38,229 nt of DNA from Ettlia oleoabundans. Its lineage: Eukaryota; Chlorophyta; Chlorophyceae; Chlamydomonadales. The translations under genes and the position numbers were made by a program. Of this stretch, positions 1 to 10,365 are shown piece by piece. The stretch covers positions 1 to 38,229 of the forward strand of contig JAAMXP010002369.1 in assembly GCA_019693395.1 (NCBI GenBank), in the 5' to 3' direction. A model generated the notes under the pieces. That model was not told the origin of the DNA and searched no databases. It was given only the letters and a program-made list of their open reading frames with translations. Positions within the stretch are counted from its first letter, which is position 1. Every line of letters begins with the position of its first letter.

Positions 1-287
1 TGTTGGGGGCTTAGTGGGCAGGTGGGGATTGGAAATGATGCTTATATGCCCGCTGGGTGCATGGCTTTCCATATCAGCCTCTGAATGTGGCAGTCATTCT
101 CGAGCATTGAGTGTGTGTGCGCAAATCTTCAGCTGCCTTGATAGCAGCCATTGGCACAGCCACACAACCATGGTGCCCGCCGGATGGCCCACGGTTAAGC
201 CCCTCCCTTCGGCTGCCATCCCAACCACTCCCCATGTTTGGCGCACCCCTTGCCCTGCCACCTGGCCCCATGTCATCCGTCCTGCAG

Positions 288-1626
288 AGCAAGTCGATGC
301 TGAGCGTGGAAGCACACGCTAGTGATGTGAATGTCATTGCCTGGAACCGCACCACGACATACATGCTGGTGGGTGGGCTGCCAGCACGCATTGCAGCTGC
401 TGCCATGCGCCCAAGCCAAGATGCGCAGCGCCAGTGTCAGCAACAGCTAAGTCGGGTCAAGCAAGGAGATGGGGTTGGTTAGGACAGCAGCAGCACGCCT
501 TGACCGCGGCGCACGGATAGATCGGCTGGGTGAACAGGCTCTTGTGTTTGGTGTTGCCGCCTCGCTCTCTTCCTGTGCCTCGTCTGCACCCCAACGCGCC
601 CTCCTGATCCGCCTTTGACTGCCTTTCTTTCTTCCACGCCCTCCTACACTTCCCGAACCCCTCCACACCTTGCCCCTCCCTTTTGCTTACCATTTCTTTT
701 ACCAGGCTTCTGGCGGTGACGACGGTGCTCTGCGTGTGTGGGACCTGCGCAGCTTCAGCGCCGGTTCGGCAGTAGCCAACTTCTCCTACCACCGCGGCCC
801 TGTGACCTCTGTTGAGTGGTGCCCCTATGAGAGCTCCATGCTGGCCACCACAGGAGCCGACAACCAGCTGGCGGTGTGGGACCTGGCGCTGGAGAGGGAC
901 CCAGGTGGGTGGGCTGGCTGGGCATCATCAAGGGGTGGGGCTGGGAAGAATGATGTTCGCGGTGGATGGGTGTGAGTGGGTGGTTCACTGGATGGCAGGG
1001 TGGGGCTGGGCGGGCCATTTACGTGGTCGTTGGATGGGTATTTGTATGCATGGCTGCCTGACTGGTGCGGATCGCTTTTCATGGTCGCGGAGGGCAAGGG
1101 CGAGCAAGGTTGAAGCCATGACTTGTGTTGACGTGCTTCTCCTAAGATGAATGGTGGGGATGAACTGCAGCAGCTGATGGTGGAGCAATGAGGGTGGGGA
1201 GCTGTTGCGGACACCTGGGTGCTGACAGCTGGCTGCTGGTGGGGCCTAGCTGCTGCCGTATGTTGTGCGCACCCCTATTTTCACGTGGCGCTGCCCTGCT
1301 GCCCTTCTCTCCGTGCCCGACTATGCAGAGGAGGAGGCTGCCCTGGCTCCAGACACAAACGCACTGGCGCCCGACAACCTGCCACCGCAGCTGCTGTTTG
1401 TGCACGGCGGGCAGACCGACATGAAGGAGATGCACTGGCACCCGCAGGTGGGCGGCAGCAGGGTGCATTGGCATGGACCTGGGCACAATGGTAGCACCAG
1501 TAGTGCCATGTGTGCTTTTAACTGCTTTCACTTTGCTGGCCTTCTCTGTGCTTGCCGCAGATCAATGGCATGATGGTGAGCACGGCAGCAGATGGTTTCA
1601 ACATCTTTAAGCCCTACAACGTCTGA
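288..1626 (+). CDS. GRWD1: GRWD1/RRB1-like WD40 ribosome assembly protein, 3' exons (partial)
   Basis: Five exons are visible: 288-368, 706-904, 1329-1447 and 1561-1626, all joining in phase, with the rest of the gene left of the window (the list gives four coding blocks; a fifth upstream one is not identified). The protein pieces are C-terminal WD40 blades: AHASDVNVIAWN, then SGGDDGALRVWDLR, then ATTGADNQLAVWDL, and finally GQTDMKEMHWHPQ followed by STAADGFNIFKPYNV and a TGA stop. This ending is diagnostic for the glutamate-rich WD repeat protein GRWD1 (yeast Rrb1), a nucle(ol)ar chaperone of ribosomal protein uL3 in 60S assembly. An acidic run, PEEEAALAPD, links two blades as in the family. 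Introns are 337, 424 and 113 bp. The gene converges on the SWT1 gene. Family assignment is firm; exons left of 288 were not resolved. Confidence 0.88.
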
Positions 1627-1861
1627 ACTTATGCCAGCTTGTCGCGCATTGGCTGGACCAGCGAAGCGTGCCGATGTGTTGCAAGGAAAGTTTCCAGGGA
1701 TGCATACCTGGCTGCCAGCATGCTCACAAACCCTCTGTGTGTGTCTCTTGCTTGTTGCTTTTCGCTTGAGTTCTTTTCCTGCTCTTGCTGCCTGTTGTTT
1801 CATGTCTTTTGTTTTCTGACTGTTGCTTTCTGACTGTTGCTACTGACAAGCCATCGACACG

Positions 1862-1866
1862 TTACA
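1862..1866 (-). terminator. TGTAA polyadenylation signal for the SWT1 gene
   Basis: The plus strand reads TTACA here, so the minus strand carries TGTAA, 245 bp after the SWT1 stop. It lies upstream of the GRWD1 signal at 1913, so the two 3' UTRs would overlap. Confidence 0.45.
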
Positions 1867-1912
1867 ATACTCCCTTTCTCTTCTAGTCTTTACGACCCCA
1901 CCTCCAACCACG

Positions 1913-1917
1913 TGTAA
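1913..1917 (+). terminator. TGTAA polyadenylation signal for GRWD1
   Basis: A TGTAA pentamer lies 287 bp after the GRWD1 stop. TGTAA is the usual chlorophyte poly(A) signal; assignment to this transcript is inferred from position only. Confidence 0.5.
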
Positions 1918-2110
1918 CTAGGTGACAGTTGAGCGGCAGCTGTTTGTGGAAGACAGAGCAGTCAGTGTGAAGGTTGAGCGGGCATGCGCCTGTCTTGGCA
2001 ACCCATCGAACCCAGCCACATGCAAGCCACAGCACACCCAAGTTCACACGCTCAGGTTGAATCCCACCCACCACAGCCCATGGCTAGCACACTCATACTG
2101 CCGCGCCCCT

Positions 2111-5100
2111 CTACCCTATAGAGTGCTGCCTGGCTGGGGGCAGCACTGGGCAGGTGCCAAAGCTGCCAACAGGCTCCAGCACCTCCAGCAGACCTGAGCA
2201 CAGCTGGATGCCCCGCTGCGCTGCTGCTGTGGCCTCTCCCAGGCCCACAAACATTTCTACTGACGCGGGGTCAGGGTTTGCACCATCTGCAAACCAGGAG
2301 GATGCCGGGGTTGTTTGCAACTTGGTTGGGCTCAAGGTGGTAGCCTGGTGGCAGATGGGATGGGGCGGGGCTGTTCCCACAATAGACAGCCTACGCTCTC
2401 TCGCAGAACAGAAGACAGACCAGCCCTGCCGTCAACCGCGTTACCTGGTCGTGGCTTGTTGGAGGATGCCAAGAACTGCTGCAGCAAGGCAACCACATCC
2501 CGCACAGCGGCGGCGACGGCGGCGGGCTCCGGTGCTGGTCCACGGCGCTGGGCGCTCCTGAGGAATCGCTCCAGCTTGGGCAGCTCCTTGACTATCCCCT
2601 TGTCCAGCACGCCCCTGCACCCAACAGAAGTGGGGCATCGCACGGTGTTGCACGCTTTCTTCCATGCAGGGAAGCAAAAGTCGAAGGAAGTCCAGTTGGC
2701 CCCGTGATGAACAGGGGTGTGCTGTCCCAGCCCGCGCACCATGTGAAAGTGCTGTCGTGCTTGTGTATGGCCTGCAGCGTGGCGCGCGCGTCCCACGGCG
2801 GCCTGTGCTGATCGTCCTCAAGGGCCAGCCACATGTCACCCATGTCCTGCACACGGGTGGGGGGTGGGGGGTGCGGGGGGTGGGGGTCGGGATGGTGGGT
2901 GTGGGTGTGTGGGTGTGGGTGTGTGTGGGGGGTAACACCAGCGGCACTGCAGCACAGAAGGGAAGGGTGCATCAAAAGGTTGGCGGTGGATGTGGCAGGC
3001 ATTGCAGAGTTCTGCGCATCAGGATGAACTGCCCAGATGATCACAGCGCTGCTAAGCCAACCAAAACACAATGGGTTGTACTCCACTCCACGCCTTCCTT
3101 GCACCATGCCCCCAAGCCACAAACACACAGCTGTGTTGCCATGCTGCACCCTGCCACCCACCTGCTGCCGGTGATACATCACCATTGGTGCCACACACTC
3201 CTCAACCACCAAGCACAGCTTGGCCAGCACCTCCACAGCGCTGGTGCCAGCTGCCGCCAACTGGCGCGCCGCCAGCGCCCTCGCCACATGTGCATCCATG
3301 TGCTGACCACCCGCCACACCACCTGGCAGGCCAGCTGGCAGTGCCGCGCCGGCGCCGGACTGGGGTGCAAGTGTGCGGGCAGGTTGTACCGGTGCACGCT
3401 GAGCTGGTGTATGCCGGACAGGTCCACCCATCATGACTGACATCATGCTCTCCACGCTGCTGCTGCGAGGCAGACTGGCAGACCCCGGCACGCCCCCACC
3501 TTGACCCTCTTGCATCTGCGGGTGAAGCTGAGCATGAGAATGAGTCCCCGCCTGCATATCGCTCCCGCCTCCCCTGCTACCGCTGCCACCCCCCAATCCC
3601 GACGCCGCTGCGGCTTGCAGGGGGCCTTGCACCAGCGCTAGTGCCTGCGGGTTGGCTGCTAGGTGGGCCAGCACTTCCGGGTTGCCCGCTGCGGCTTCGT
3701 CCGCCAGATGGTGCAGCGCCCGCTGCAGCTGCTGCTCCTGATCCGCTGCCAGCTGCTGCGCCTGGTGCACCTGCTGTTCATGCCGCGCCTGCTGTTCCAG
3801 CCGCGTCTGCTGTTCCTGCTGCGCGTGCTGCTGGCGCTGTTGTTCCACTCTGTGGTGTGCCTGCAGCAGCGCCACCGCCTGCTCTGGGTTGGACTGAAGC
3901 TGCTCCATCACAGCCAGCGCCTGAGCAAGCTGAGGCCCCACCGGCGCACCAGCCAGCGCCTGCTGCCGATCCCCAATCAGCTGCGCCAGTGACATGCCCG
4001 CCCTTGCCGCCACCGTTGTGAGCAGCTGATCCAGTGAAAGCCCTGCTGCGGCTGCCACGCGTGCTAGAGTCGCCTCTTGTGCAGCCGCCGCCTGTTGCAA
4101 AACTGCAGCCAGGGCCGTTTGCTGTGCGAAGACTGCCTCAGCTTCCTGCACGGCAGCTGCTTCAGCCTGCCGCTGCTGCTGCTCCTCTTGATGCTGCCGG
4201 ACCTCGGCCTGGTGCTGCTGCAACGCGGCCGCAGACGCCTGCTGTGCCGCCAGCTGCAGCTGCCTCAACTGCTCTTTCAGCTGCTGGTTCTGTGCCTGTG
4301 CATGCTGAGCGTGCCCTGCTGCAGATGCACGCTGATGCTGAGCTGGCGCCTGGGTCTCGTGCGGTAGCTGCGGGTGATGAGGCGCTGATGATGACGGTGA
4401 CACTGGTGGCAAAGCAGGGGCCGGCAGAGGTCCAGGGTCTTGCAGCTGCAAGCCGCCGCCTTGATCGCCTGGCAAGGGGAGCGCCGGCTGGTCAGGCAGG
4501 GAAGGGGCCGCACCTCCGGCTGACACCAGTTGGGGCTGCTGGTGTGGGCTGCTGTTCAAGGAAGTGGGAGCTGTCCCCTGCGCTGGCACCTCCTGCAGCA
4601 AGCGGGGCCATGTAGCAACAACCCAGGTTGCAACTATATTGCAACTAGGATGCAATCACATATATCAGGGATACAACTTGCATGCATATTGGAAGCATGT
4701 GCTGTTGCGCAAGTCAGCGCTCATCCCCCCCTAGTTAACACAGCCCGCTTCTCTCTCACCTGCGCCAACTGCTCAGGTTCTTTGGGGAACTCTCGTGCCG
4801 TGAAGCAGCGCACTCCATTGGCCTGCAGCTTGTCTGTAACCACGACTGAGAGTATTCCTTCTAAACATAATGAGTTGCAGTTTGCATCAGAAATCTGGCA
4901 CCTCAAACCAGTATCAATTGCGTTAGCCGAAAGCACACACATGAGCTGCACTTTCCACAGATGCCAAGCTGGATGCACGCCAAGCAGTGGGCCACCCAGG
5001 GTGCGGTCAACAGGTGGACCCACCTGGGCACGCACAGCCAGCCCGCCATCGTTGGTCAGCAGGAACGCCCCTGACCGCTGGCCCACAGCCCTCAAATCCT

Positions 5101-6856
5101 GCACGTGCATTAGTATGTGGAGGGAAGGTTGCGGCTGCAACGGTGGAAGCAACAACCAGTCACCTCCAGCAACTGCTCACCGTGGCAGCAAGGCAAGGCA
5201 GACAAGGCAAGGCAAGGCAAGGCAAGGCAAGGCAAGGCAAGGCAAGGCAAGGCAAGGCAAGGCAAGGCAAGGCAAGGCAAGGCAAGGCAAGGCAAGGCAA
5301 GGCAAGGCAAGGCAAGGCAAGGCAAGGGGTTTGTGCTTCCAAGGCAGCCAAGGTAGCCAACACTCCAGATTCTGCACCACTAGGTCGCAGTAGTAAGGGG
5401 CTGTCACCTGCACCACTGTGTCGCGGTAGAACAGCGTGGTCTGCAGTATCATGTCGTCGTTACGCAGCTGACGAGAGCCGCGCATCATGGGCGCATCACG
5501 CACAGCCTGCGCGTGCAGGGCGGCGTTGGCAAAACATGGTATTGGCCCGGTTGCGCAATCAACTTGACTGGCACTGCTGACCGCTCTTCTGTAGCACATG
5601 CATGTTGCAGGCAGGGTGACAAGGGTGTAACGCCTGCTGCAGCTCCTGTTATGCCCAAGTTGTGGTTCATCCACCCTATGTGTGATGCCTCACCCCCCAC
5701 ACCCACTCACTCGTTGATGTTCTGCGACCGGCTGCAGCCGCACGTAAGTGTCCCTTTTTCTGGTCAGAACGCGCAGACGGTGCAGAGCATGCCGAGCCGA
5801 CTCCGCCTGCTGCTTGCGGCTGCCCCCCTTCAGCAGATCCAGCTCGCTGCAGAGGCACAACATGGCAAGGGAAAGCACAGCTCTGCATAGCATAGTGCAT
5901 GCGCTGAACAAGACAACACGGAACTGCACGCCGAGGTGGGGCAGTATGGGCAGCAGCATGACTGCTAAGTACAGCAAGCAGGGTGAGAAATGGCGCAGGG
6001 AGGACAGGCATGTGCTGAGCTTCCGCTCTTGAACATAGGATGTTGGGCCAAAGCGACCACCCACCTGAGCGCCACCCATGGAACTAGCAGCAGCACTTCG
6101 ACCACGGGCTGGCCGTTGTTGCTGCAATGAAATCAACCAACAGGGCAGGGCGGTGGAAGTGGCGCGGATGTGCAATGCAACGTTGCTAGGTCACCGTCAT
6201 CAGCACACCATGTCATTCCTTCATGTTGTGGGAAGCCGTGTTATCGTAGCATGCTGCAACACATGGCAGCTTGCCCACAGGCACCTCCTGCATGACCGCC
6301 GGCCCACCCACCCTGCTAACCTTGCTTCTGTTGCGGCAGCAACGTAGCCATCCAGCATCCTTTCCAGGCTGGCCATGTGGGACATCAGCACGTTTGTGTC
6401 CACCACCACAAACAGACGTGCACCCTCTGAACAAAGAAAGACAATCAACGCCACAACCATTACGCAAGCTGTCATGGGGACACACAACGAGAGCACGCAT
6501 GGTGCTGGTAACGGCGATGGCAGAATGCCGGATACACCAGGCAGGCATTGCAGAGCTGCCGCCGCAGATCCATTGCGCCTCTATCATGGGCCTGGCCAGT
6601 TCAAACTGATGCCCACCTTGCAGCGCCGCATAGCCAGCCGAGCCACCAGCCAGCTCATAATCCATCGGCTCCGCTGCACCATAGGCGCCCACATCTGCAC
6701 CGACATCCGACGACAGCTCTGGAAAGTCGTCCAGGTGGGCGTTGCCACCCTCCCGCGGCTGCAGCATGCCGCCTGCACTGCGCTGCGAGTTGAGTTCTGC
6801 CACCAGAGCCTCGGCGTCGTGCATGGAGATGTCGCCGCCGCTCATGAGCAGCCCCT
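2111..6856 (-). CDS. SWT1: SWT1-like PIN-domain endoribonuclease with Gln-rich insert
   Basis: Eleven exons (high to low): 6856-6617, 6426-6321, 6121-6065, 5846-5711, 5506-5408, 5098-5024, 4822-4760, 4592-3162, 2846-2740, 2614-2445, 2286-2111, all phase-consistent; 882 residues if read from the ATG at 6845. The PIN domain (about residues 78-255) has the acidic pattern VVVDTNVLMSH, VPWVALSELDLLKGG, RQLRNDDMIL and LLTNDGGL, matching SWT1, a nuclear endoribonuclease that clears defective mRNPs near nuclear pores. The next motif, ANGVRCFTARE, aligns with the human SWT1 segment after its TDD motif. One 1431-bp exon then codes for 477 residues rich in Gln and Ala, with coiled-coil character, followed by a small C-terminal region (DMGDMWLALEDD, KELPKLERFLR). 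Exon 6856 opens in phase 1, so it is probably internal and preceded by the GYF exons annotated separately. Confidence 0.82.
2855..2932. repeat. G/T-rich tract (C/A-rich on the transcribed-sense strand)
   Basis: The plus strand is runs of G separated by T or TGT. On the minus strand, which is the SWT1 sense strand, this is a C-rich CA tract directly in front of the acceptor at 2847, so it occupies the polypyrimidine-tract position. The G strand has several runs of at least three G and could form a quadruplex. Confidence 0.8.
5203..5327. repeat. (AAGGC)n microsatellite, about 25 copies
   Basis: A near-perfect pentamer array of about 125 bp, preceded by diverged copies from about 5188. It sits inside the SWT1 intron between exons 5506-5408 and 5098-5024. 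The minus-strand transcript would carry a pyrimidine-rich GCCTT repeat. The apparent open frames across it are repeat artefacts. Confidence 0.95.
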
Positions 6857-6979
6857 CTGCGGTGGAGGGTGGCCACAGCAGAGACGAGGCAGGTCAGCAT
6901 GGTGGACGCTCCAGCAGGGGACATGGTGGGCGTACAGCCATAGCTATCTGTAGGGCGGCAGACCCTAGTGGTTAAGGAC

Positions 6980-7934
6980 CGCTCCCTTCTGAAGCTGACA
7001 CCGTACAAAGTGTAGTCCGCAGCGGGTACTCGGCCAGCTGCTGCTGGCTGGCGTCATACTCCCGCAGGGCAGGCTGCAGCTGGAAGTTGTTGTGTTGCAG
7101 GCAGACTGCCAGTGCCATGGCGTTGACCGCAGCCTTAGTGGTGCCTGCAGAGTGCTGTGCATGCCAAATAGCCTACCCTCCAGTGCTTTGCCCTCATCTG
7201 CGGCCAAAAGGAACCAGAGGGGCACCCAGCAGCGCGTGCCGTGGTGCTGCACGCGGTCCCCCTCCTTCAAGCAGTCACCCTGGCGCCCCCACTTCACCAT
7301 CTTGCGATATGCGAACGGACCCTGCTTGTTGCCCTGCAAAGGAATAGCAGCGCAGCACGAGCATGCCACGGATAGCAGCGCAGCACGGGCATGCATGGAA
7401 GACTCTTCAGCAAGCAGGTCGATGTAAGGGAATTGCAACTTTGACCATGCACGAAACCACAACAACCCACCCCGGAAGCATTGCCTCGCCAACCCATCAA
7501 CCAGACACCGCAAAACAACACCTCAATTCAACCCTTCTCCTCCACCATAACATGAAGATTTCACCTTGGCATCGATATAGTGCCACTCTGACTGGTGCAA
7601 CGGCGTCGGCACCTTGAACAGCAAGCATAGCTGGAAAATGAGTGACGAGATGGCTGAGGCGGCCACGCGCCGTGAGGCAGCCTCCACAACAACCTTGCGG
7701 CCGAACCGATCGTTTTCAAATGAATCCTTAAGCTGCAGGGTAGAAAGCAGCGTTGTCAGGAACACTCGTGGACTGCCTGACTATTGCTAATATGGTTGGA
7801 GCAAGGCTGCAGGTCATGCGGTAGAGGATGCAAATTGCGGGAAAAGCAGCGCCGATTGAGCTTACCCGCAGAGTCGCTCCTGCTATTCTGGCATGCGTCC
7901 CCAGCTTGCCAAAGAGAAACTCCGCCTGCAGCAT
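6980..7934 (-). CDS. GYF-domain exons, probably the 5' part of the SWT1 gene
   Basis: Exons 7934-7866, 7732-7565 and 7333-7177 join in phase, and a fourth runs from 7105 (or 7144) to about 6980. They code for a conserved-looking segment ending in SEWHYIDAKGNKQGPF, then MVKWGRQGD and CWVPLWFLL. This W-Y-x-D..GPF....M..W...G pattern is that of a GYF domain, which binds proline-rich ligands and occurs in RNA-decay and translation-control proteins. The chosen start, MLQAEFLFGK at 7934, is the first ATG of that exon and is uncertain. Reading straight on, the frame stops at 6972; a donor at 6979 (GTCCTT, weak) would join in phase to the SWT1 exon at 6856. No TGTAA signal lies between the two blocks, which favours one GYF-PIN gene. 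The alternative is two genes in tandem. Confidence 0.6.
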
Positions 7935-8343
7935 GCGACAAAGTGTGATCCTGGCCAAGTGGGCCGGTAAGGACAAGACTGCAAGCGGACCAATGGCCGC
8001 TGGTGAGGGAGCGGGCGCCAACTAGAGCAAAATGCTTCCCACCTGCTCTGGCGTCACGGACAGCACGGATCGTGCCGCTGCTGCTCTGTCGGGTTGCATA
8101 GCTACGGCTGCAGCTCTAAGCGGCCCGTTGGAAACGGCATGTGAAGCACAGTCGGCAACCCAAAGGCTGCTGCTCCGTGATGAGTTTCTTCGCAACTCTA
8201 TGTTCTGTCGACCGCAATATCATGATCTCATCATTACCATCAGGCAACCCAGACGCCAGGCTGGTGCCAGCAGGACTCGGAGCGCTCCTCAGGAGAGCGT
8301 CAGGATAGTACTGGCATTGACCCACTCAGCCACCTTGATTCGA

Positions 8344-10112
8344 ATGAGGCAGGGAGCTCAGCGATACGTACCACCAAGCAGGCGACGGGAGGGAGGCGGG
8401 GAGGCCGCGGATCGCGAGCAGCGGGGCTTGGAAGGTGCAGGGGAAGCTCTTTCGCAGGTGACCACATAAGCCTTGATGCGAATTCGTTCAACAGGGCAGC
8501 GACCGCTCATTGGACCCGCCAGGGCCCCCGTCGCTCCACTGCAGGTGCGCTTGGTCGCCCTCCGCGACGGCGAGTTTGACACGTTGAGCTGCCCACTGGA
8601 TATCGAAGCTCAGGAAGGGGAGACACCCACCTGGCTCATTTTCTATCCCGAGCGCGAGGTCACAGCACTGCTGCGCTGGTTTGGCATTGTGTTTGGTGCC
8701 GGCAGCGGGCGGCTGGATTTCCCTGCATCCCTAAGCAAGCGGGAGCGTGCCTGGTGGCATGAAAGGGCACAATTGACCGGTTTACACACCCAGTCAGTGG
8801 GAGTAGGTGATAAGCGGTACTTGACAGTCAGTACTGCAGCATCCGGCAGTAGCAAGGCAGAGGTCGATCCTCATGAGGTGGAGGGAAATGGGGCCCTCGC
8901 CCGGCTGACAAGGGAGCAGAAGCAGCGTGCAAAGCAAATCTACGATGCCTGCCAGATGGAGGTGCGCGTTTCATTGTGCGTGTCTTGAGATCCAACGTTG
9001 TTTTCTACATGTGCCTGTAGAACTAGGCGCCCAATAACCACCAACAACCCCAACTTGACCGCAAGGTGGCCATGCCGATTGTCCCCTCGATGCACTCCCT
9101 GCTGCTCCCAACAATGTGCAGGGGGGCAAGCACTGGGAGCGCAGCCACAACGAGATAGAGGCGATGGTTGCATCTGGCATGCCATTGCCAGCTGATGTGC
9201 AAGAGGTGGTGGACAGGAGGTGAAGGAGGCTGGCGAGGCTCCGTCCGTGCTGCTGTTTGGCCAGCTATATCTTGTTCTGGCGCGTTGTCGAGTATGTGTG
9301 CTGGCTGACACGCTGGTTGCCGCGCATTTAACAGTTTTGGCAAGCATCACCAGTCCCCTGCTTTCTTGTCTTTGGTGTTTTTGCAGGGTGCGCGCCCAGC
9401 AGGTGAACGAGCTGCTGAGGGGGGGCAACGCGACAGAGGCACTTGCGCTGCTGTCAGAAGAGCCAAAGTTATCGTGGGTGAAGGACTCGCAGACAGGAGG
9501 ATACCCCATTCATATAGCGGCTTGGAAGGTGCGATGCACTGGTTTGGCAGCGAACCCGACAGCACCGGCTGCAACAGATGGCTGCTGTTACTGCTGTGGT
9601 TTGACGCCGGCCATACAACTTTTCTTTATGGGCATGCTTTTTGTCACCTTTGCTGCAAATTCTGCTTGGTTTTTGCCGGTCTTCAGGGCTACGAAAACGT
9701 GGTGGTCTTCCTTGCATCCCTGCCGGGCGTGTTGGAGCAACGGGACGGACGACGAGACACAGCGCTGGCCATTGCAAGGCGGCGAGGCCACAAGGCAGTA
9801 GAGGAGTTGTTGCTGGAAGCTGGAGCCAACCCAGACTATGCCAGCTTCCAGGAGGCGCAGAAGCCAGCTAGCAGCTGGGTGGCAGGGGAACAGGCCGAGG
9901 GTGAGGAGGAATACTGCTCATGGTCTGCTGAGGAGCGCCTGCTGTACCGCCATGGTGGCGAAGGCGGTACAAGCCGCCGTGGGCCACCTGGCCTGCACGC
10001 TCGGGGTCGTGGCAGCAGCAGGTGGAGCCGCGGTGAGAGGGCAGGACGTGGCAGCGAGAACAGTTCGCCTGTAGCGCGCAGGGAGCACCAGCCCTCACGC
10101 TGCCCCTGGTAA
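8344..10112 (+). CDS. R3H-domain and ankyrin-repeat protein
   Basis: Five exons, 8344-8457, 8545-8961, 9122-9219, 9387-9528 and 9687-10112, give 398 residues in continuous phase. The start MRQGAQRYVPPSRR is the first ATG of a basic N terminus. Residues of about 85-120 form an R3H domain, a single-stranded nucleic-acid binding fold: LDFPASLSKRERAWWHERAQ, then GLHTQSVGVG and KRYLTV. After a charged stretch (LTREQKQRAKQIYDACQ) there are about two ankyrin repeats: GYPIHIAAWKGYENVVVFL and RRDTALAIARRRGHKAVEEL, ending LEAGANPDY. The C terminus is RG/RS-rich, typical of RNA-binding proteins. I do not recognise a named orthologue; an RNA-binding role is inferred. The gene diverges from the GYF/SWT1 gene and converges on the CREC gene. 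Confidence 0.78.
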
Positions 10113-10365
10113 TCAAAGCTGTTGGGCCATGACTCATGAGTCAGTGCTTGCTCTACAAGAACTCTTCCATGCAAGCAAGTCATAGCAAAAGACAACATGC
10201 AGGAGAATGAAGCAGGCTGCGCAGTGTTGAAAGGAGGTTTGAACAGTGCAGACGAAGGGTTCACTAAACAGCAGTTGAACAATAGAATGTGGAGACGCGT
10301 AATAATGTGAGGAATGCTGGGGTTAAAAAGCCATTTCAATCAGATCGCAGGTCAACTAGACCGTG

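Noticed and set aside
2592..3161. Continuation of the long minus-strand frame beyond 3162
   Set aside because: The frame stays open through the intron by chance; a donor at 3161 and an acceptor at 2847 restore conserved-looking sequence, and the read-through part is low-complexity His/Pro/Thr.
2664..4615. Long plus-strand frames antisense to the SWT1 Gln-rich exon
   Set aside because: They are shadows of CAG/CTG-rich coding sequence and show no independent homology.
5110..5363. Open frames on both strands coding for KARQG- and LALPC-type repeat polypeptides
   Set aside because: They are the three-frame readings of a pentamer repeat and lie within a well-supported SWT1 intron.
7145..7176. 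A 32-bp intron in the GYF exons
   Set aside because: Too short for normal splicing; an alternative acceptor at 7106 gives a 71-bp intron in the same frame.
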